Source: DAIOHQ01 sp036744635
GTDB lineage: Bacteria > Planctomycetota > Phycisphaerae > Tepidisphaerales > Tepidisphaeraceae
DNA: 16,139 nucleotides
Direction of reading: 5' to 3'
NCBI GenBank assembly: GCA_036744635.1
Contig: DAIOHQ010000099.1
Span: forward strand, 1-16,139
How positions within the stretch are numbered: the stretch's first letter is position 1; every line of letters starts with the position of its first letter. Positions 14,820 to 16,139 of this stretch are shown here, in pieces. The notes under the pieces are model-generated. The model made no database searches, had not been told where the DNA came from, and saw only the letters and a program-made list of their open reading frames with translations. The position numbers and the translations under genes were made by a program.

Positions 14820-15217
14820 CCGGAAACGCGGAGAATGGCTGGCGGTGGCATCGGAACCCCCCTTGGGTTTGAATGGCCGAGGATGTATCTAAGTATGGTA
14901 TATGTTAGGGTCTTGATTGAGGAATGTCCAGGAAATTTTTGGGAATTTGGCCGAAGTTTTGAAGGATCTGAATGGATGCTTAGGGAGCGTTCTTAGGCCG
15001 TGGAGAAGATGTAGTTATGCCGCACCGTCGCGAGTCCGCAAGCAGAACGACGCTTCACATCCATCTGGCAATCTGCGACGGTTGACGCCACGTCGCCAGC
15101 AGGGGCATACTGCCGACGCTAGCGTGGCTGTTACGTTGCGGCAGCGGTCTGCAGGTAACGCGTCATGCGATATCGCAGCCGCCGTGCCAAAATCGGATGT
15201 GCGTCGGAGCGTCACGA

Positions 15218-15637
15218 ATGACAAGACCCACGATCTCGGGCATCTCACCGTTCCTTATCGTCGCTGACGTCCCGGCGGCGCTCTCGTTCTATCGCGATGT
15301 GCTGGGTTTTGAAGTTACGTTTCGAGGCCCCACCCAAGAGGACGAGTTTTTCGGGATTGTTCGCCGCGATGGGGCGATGATCATGCTTAAGGCGCTGGGC
15401 GCGGTCTGCGACGGCAAAGAGGTCATCGTTGAACCGATTCCGAACTACGGGCGCGAACCGGCGCATAGCTGGGATGCATATCTTGATGTGTCTGATCCGG
15501 ACGCGTTAGCGGCAGAGTTCGCGTCGCGTGGGGTGCTTTTCTCCGTGCCTATAAGGGACAGAGATGACGGTCTGAGGGGCTTTGAGATCAAGGACCTTGA
15601 TGGCTATGGTTTGTTTTTCGGCCGTCTCAGAGGATGA
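15218..15637 (+). CDS. VOC (glyoxalase/bleomycin-resistance fold) protein
   Basis: The 139 residues make a single VOC unit. ISPFLIVADVPAALSFYRDV (from 8) and LGFEVTF form the first beta-alpha-beta-beta-beta module. AYLDVSDPDALAAEFASRG and FEIKDLDGYGLFFGRL form the second, with the Glu of FEIKDLDG at the usual metal-ligand place. VOC proteins include glyoxalases, dioxygenases and antibiotic-binding proteins, and the exact activity is not readable. An upstream in-frame GTG at 15197 exists, but ATG 15218 has a good GGAG (15206-15209) 8 nt before it. This is one of the few clear Shine-Dalgarno sites in the window. It stands alone after a gene-free stretch, and its codon choice looks less GC-driven than its neighbours, so transfer is possible. 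Confidence 0.9.
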   Translation: MTRPTISGISPFLIVADVPAALSFYRDVLGFEVTFRGPTQEDEFFGIVRRDGAMIMLKALGAVCDGKEVIVEPIPNYGREPAHSWDAYLDVSDPDALAAEFASRGVLFSVPIRDRDDGLRGFEIKDLDGYGLFFGRLRG

Positions 15638-15915
15638 GCATCGTGGGGTTAACCAGGTCGATTGGCTCAACGCGGGACGCCAAGATGGAAGAGATGCTCA
15701 CAACCGCGAAACCGCCTGTAATCCTGGACCATGGCCATGCCGTCCCGCGCGGGGTTCGCGCGCCTCGGTGGCTTCGCCGGTTGTTGCGGGCGCGCTGGCT
15801 GGTGTGGAGTGTTCGCGTTGTGGCAGTGGTGGGCTGCGGTGGCGGTGGGCGTTTCGATGATCCTATCGCTGCGTCGCGATTTCCGAACTTCCTAGGTCTC
15901 GACATGGCAAATTGA
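15634..15915 (+). CDS. Doubtful small ORF overlapping the VOC stop codon
   Basis: A 93-codon frame begins with an ATG that overlaps the VOC stop (ATGA), which would suit coupled translation. The middle is Arg-rich (RAPRWLRRLLRARW) and leads into a short hydrophobic run ending VVAVVGCGGGG. Nothing is recognised. A rival frame, 15731-15895, encodes 54 residues with a more convincing single membrane segment (ALWQWWAAVAVGVSMILSL) and the ending RRDFRTS. At most one is likely to be real, and both may be chance products of GC-rich DNA. Apart from these candidates, the 328 bases between the VOC gene and the zinc-ribbon gene hold no gene. Confidence 0.25.
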   Translation: MSIVGLTRSIGSTRDAKMEEMLTTAKPPVILDHGHAVPRGVRAPRWLRRLLRARWLVWSVRVVAVVGCGGGGRFDDPIAASRFPNFLGLDMAN

Positions 15916-15940
15916 CTTTCGCGATGACTGACGATGCAAT
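15912..15940 (+). promoter_or_regulatory. Candidate promoter of the zinc-ribbon gene
   Basis: TTGACT (15912-15917, five of six) is followed by a 17-nt spacer and TGCAAT (15935-15940, four of six). The start would be near 15947, leaving a leader of about 20 nt before the ATG. Confidence 0.5.
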
Positions 15941-15965
15941 CGCGCATTCATTTTCAGTAGGTTTG

Positions 15966-16139
15966 ATGGCTGAAGTGGCGGAAATTGTCTGTGGGGGGTG
16001 CGGGCGGAAGTTCACGTGGAAGCGGGAACTGGCGGGGAAGTCGGTGCGGTGCAAGTGCGGGAAGGTGATGCGGGTTTCGGGGGCGGGAGCGGTGGCGGCG
16101 GAACCTGCCAAGGCGGAGGAGCAGCATGGGGGAGCGCTG
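15966..16139 (+). CDS. Zinc-ribbon protein, N-terminal part (cut by window edge)
   Basis: Fifty-eight codons are visible with no stop before the edge, so the gene continues outside. A treble-clef or zinc-ribbon unit spans residues 9-36: C9-x2-C12 in VCGGCGRKFTW, then C29-x-C31 in VRCKCGKVMRV, joined by KRELAGKSV. As I recall, planctomycete proteins often carry this kind of N-terminal ribbon (C-x2-C, an AGK linker, then CG-K-V) ahead of membrane segments or low-complexity linkers. Here it is followed by an Ala/Glu-rich stretch (GAGAVAAEPAKAEE) that looks like such a linker. The second pair is C-x-C rather than C-x2-C. A weak AGTAGG lies just upstream. The function of the full protein cannot be judged. 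Confidence 0.75.
   Translation, partial: MAEVAEIVCGGCGRKFTWKRELAGKSVRCKCGKVMRVSGAGAVAAEPAKAEEQHGGAL

Larger units (their letters stand above)
14615..15217. other. Gene-free stretch with small repeats and decayed-looking DNA
   Basis: No reading frame here looks like a protein. The longest (from 14917) has random-looking composition and no ribosome binding site. The left part holds the decameric and heptameric repeats listed separately, and GGTCA recurs at 14671 and 14692. An AT-richer patch lies at about 14884-14950. A perfect 10-nt palindrome, ACGCTAGCGT, occurs near 15117-15126. No clear promoter or terminator was found. It may be a decayed gene or an insertion scar. Confidence 0.5.

Noticed and set aside
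15130..15217. Integron-like attC site ahead of the VOC gene
   Set aside because: No GTTRRRY core with a matching RYYYAAC partner was found, and no integrase gene is present.

Overview
The window is high-GC bacterial DNA and reads most like a planctomycete, probably from the Phycisphaerae side. This placement is inference. It rests on the zinc-ribbon motif in the gene cut off at the right edge, on the ABC-2 ATPase variants (GYLPD, LSRGMKQR), and on intergenic DNA full of nested palindromes and short tandem repeats. No rRNA, tRNA, transposase, CRISPR array or phage gene was seen.

Layout. 1-775: no convincing gene; most of it is a diverging array of about 24 units of 21 nt. 776-8028 (+): an apparent ABC-exporter operon with a large secreted and membrane-anchored protein carrying a GATase1-like fold, an ABC-2 ATPase, a permease made of two homologous halves, and a secreted HEAT-repeat protein. 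Two palindromic hairpins separate the ATPase from the permease, and a long hairpin separates the permease from the HEAT gene. 8034-8372 (-): a HIT-family nucleotide hydrolase, tail to tail with the HEAT gene. 8445-9749 (+): a MacB/FtsX-type permease with no partner ATPase beside it. 9853-12595 (-): a complete importer of the sulfonate/taurine/nitrate (Ssu/Tau/Nrt) type, in the order lipoprotein, ATPase, permease. 12698-14614 (+): a type I mannose-6-phosphate isomerase and an RluB-like pseudouridine synthase. 14615-15217: a gene-free stretch with two small tandem repeats. 15218-15637 (+): a VOC (glyoxalase-fold) protein, followed by doubtful small ORFs. 15966 to the edge (+): the start of a zinc-ribbon protein.

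How it fits together. The first operon looks like one exporter with extracytoplasmic accessory proteins; its substrate is unknown. The minus-strand operon should import an organosulfur, nitrate-like or related small anion, but no catabolic enzyme lies beside it. It diverges from manA across a compact intergenic region in which the -35 elements of the two strands appear to overlap. Several starts (HIT protein, importer lipoprotein, pseudouridine synthase) have a -10-like hexamer 6-10 nt before the ATG and no Shine-Dalgarno sequence, which suggests short-leader or leaderless transcripts.

The strongest unexplained signals are the 21-nt minisatellite, the family of nested palindromes, the shared -35 region and the leaderless-style starts. 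I did not find a clearly new defence or biosynthetic system.
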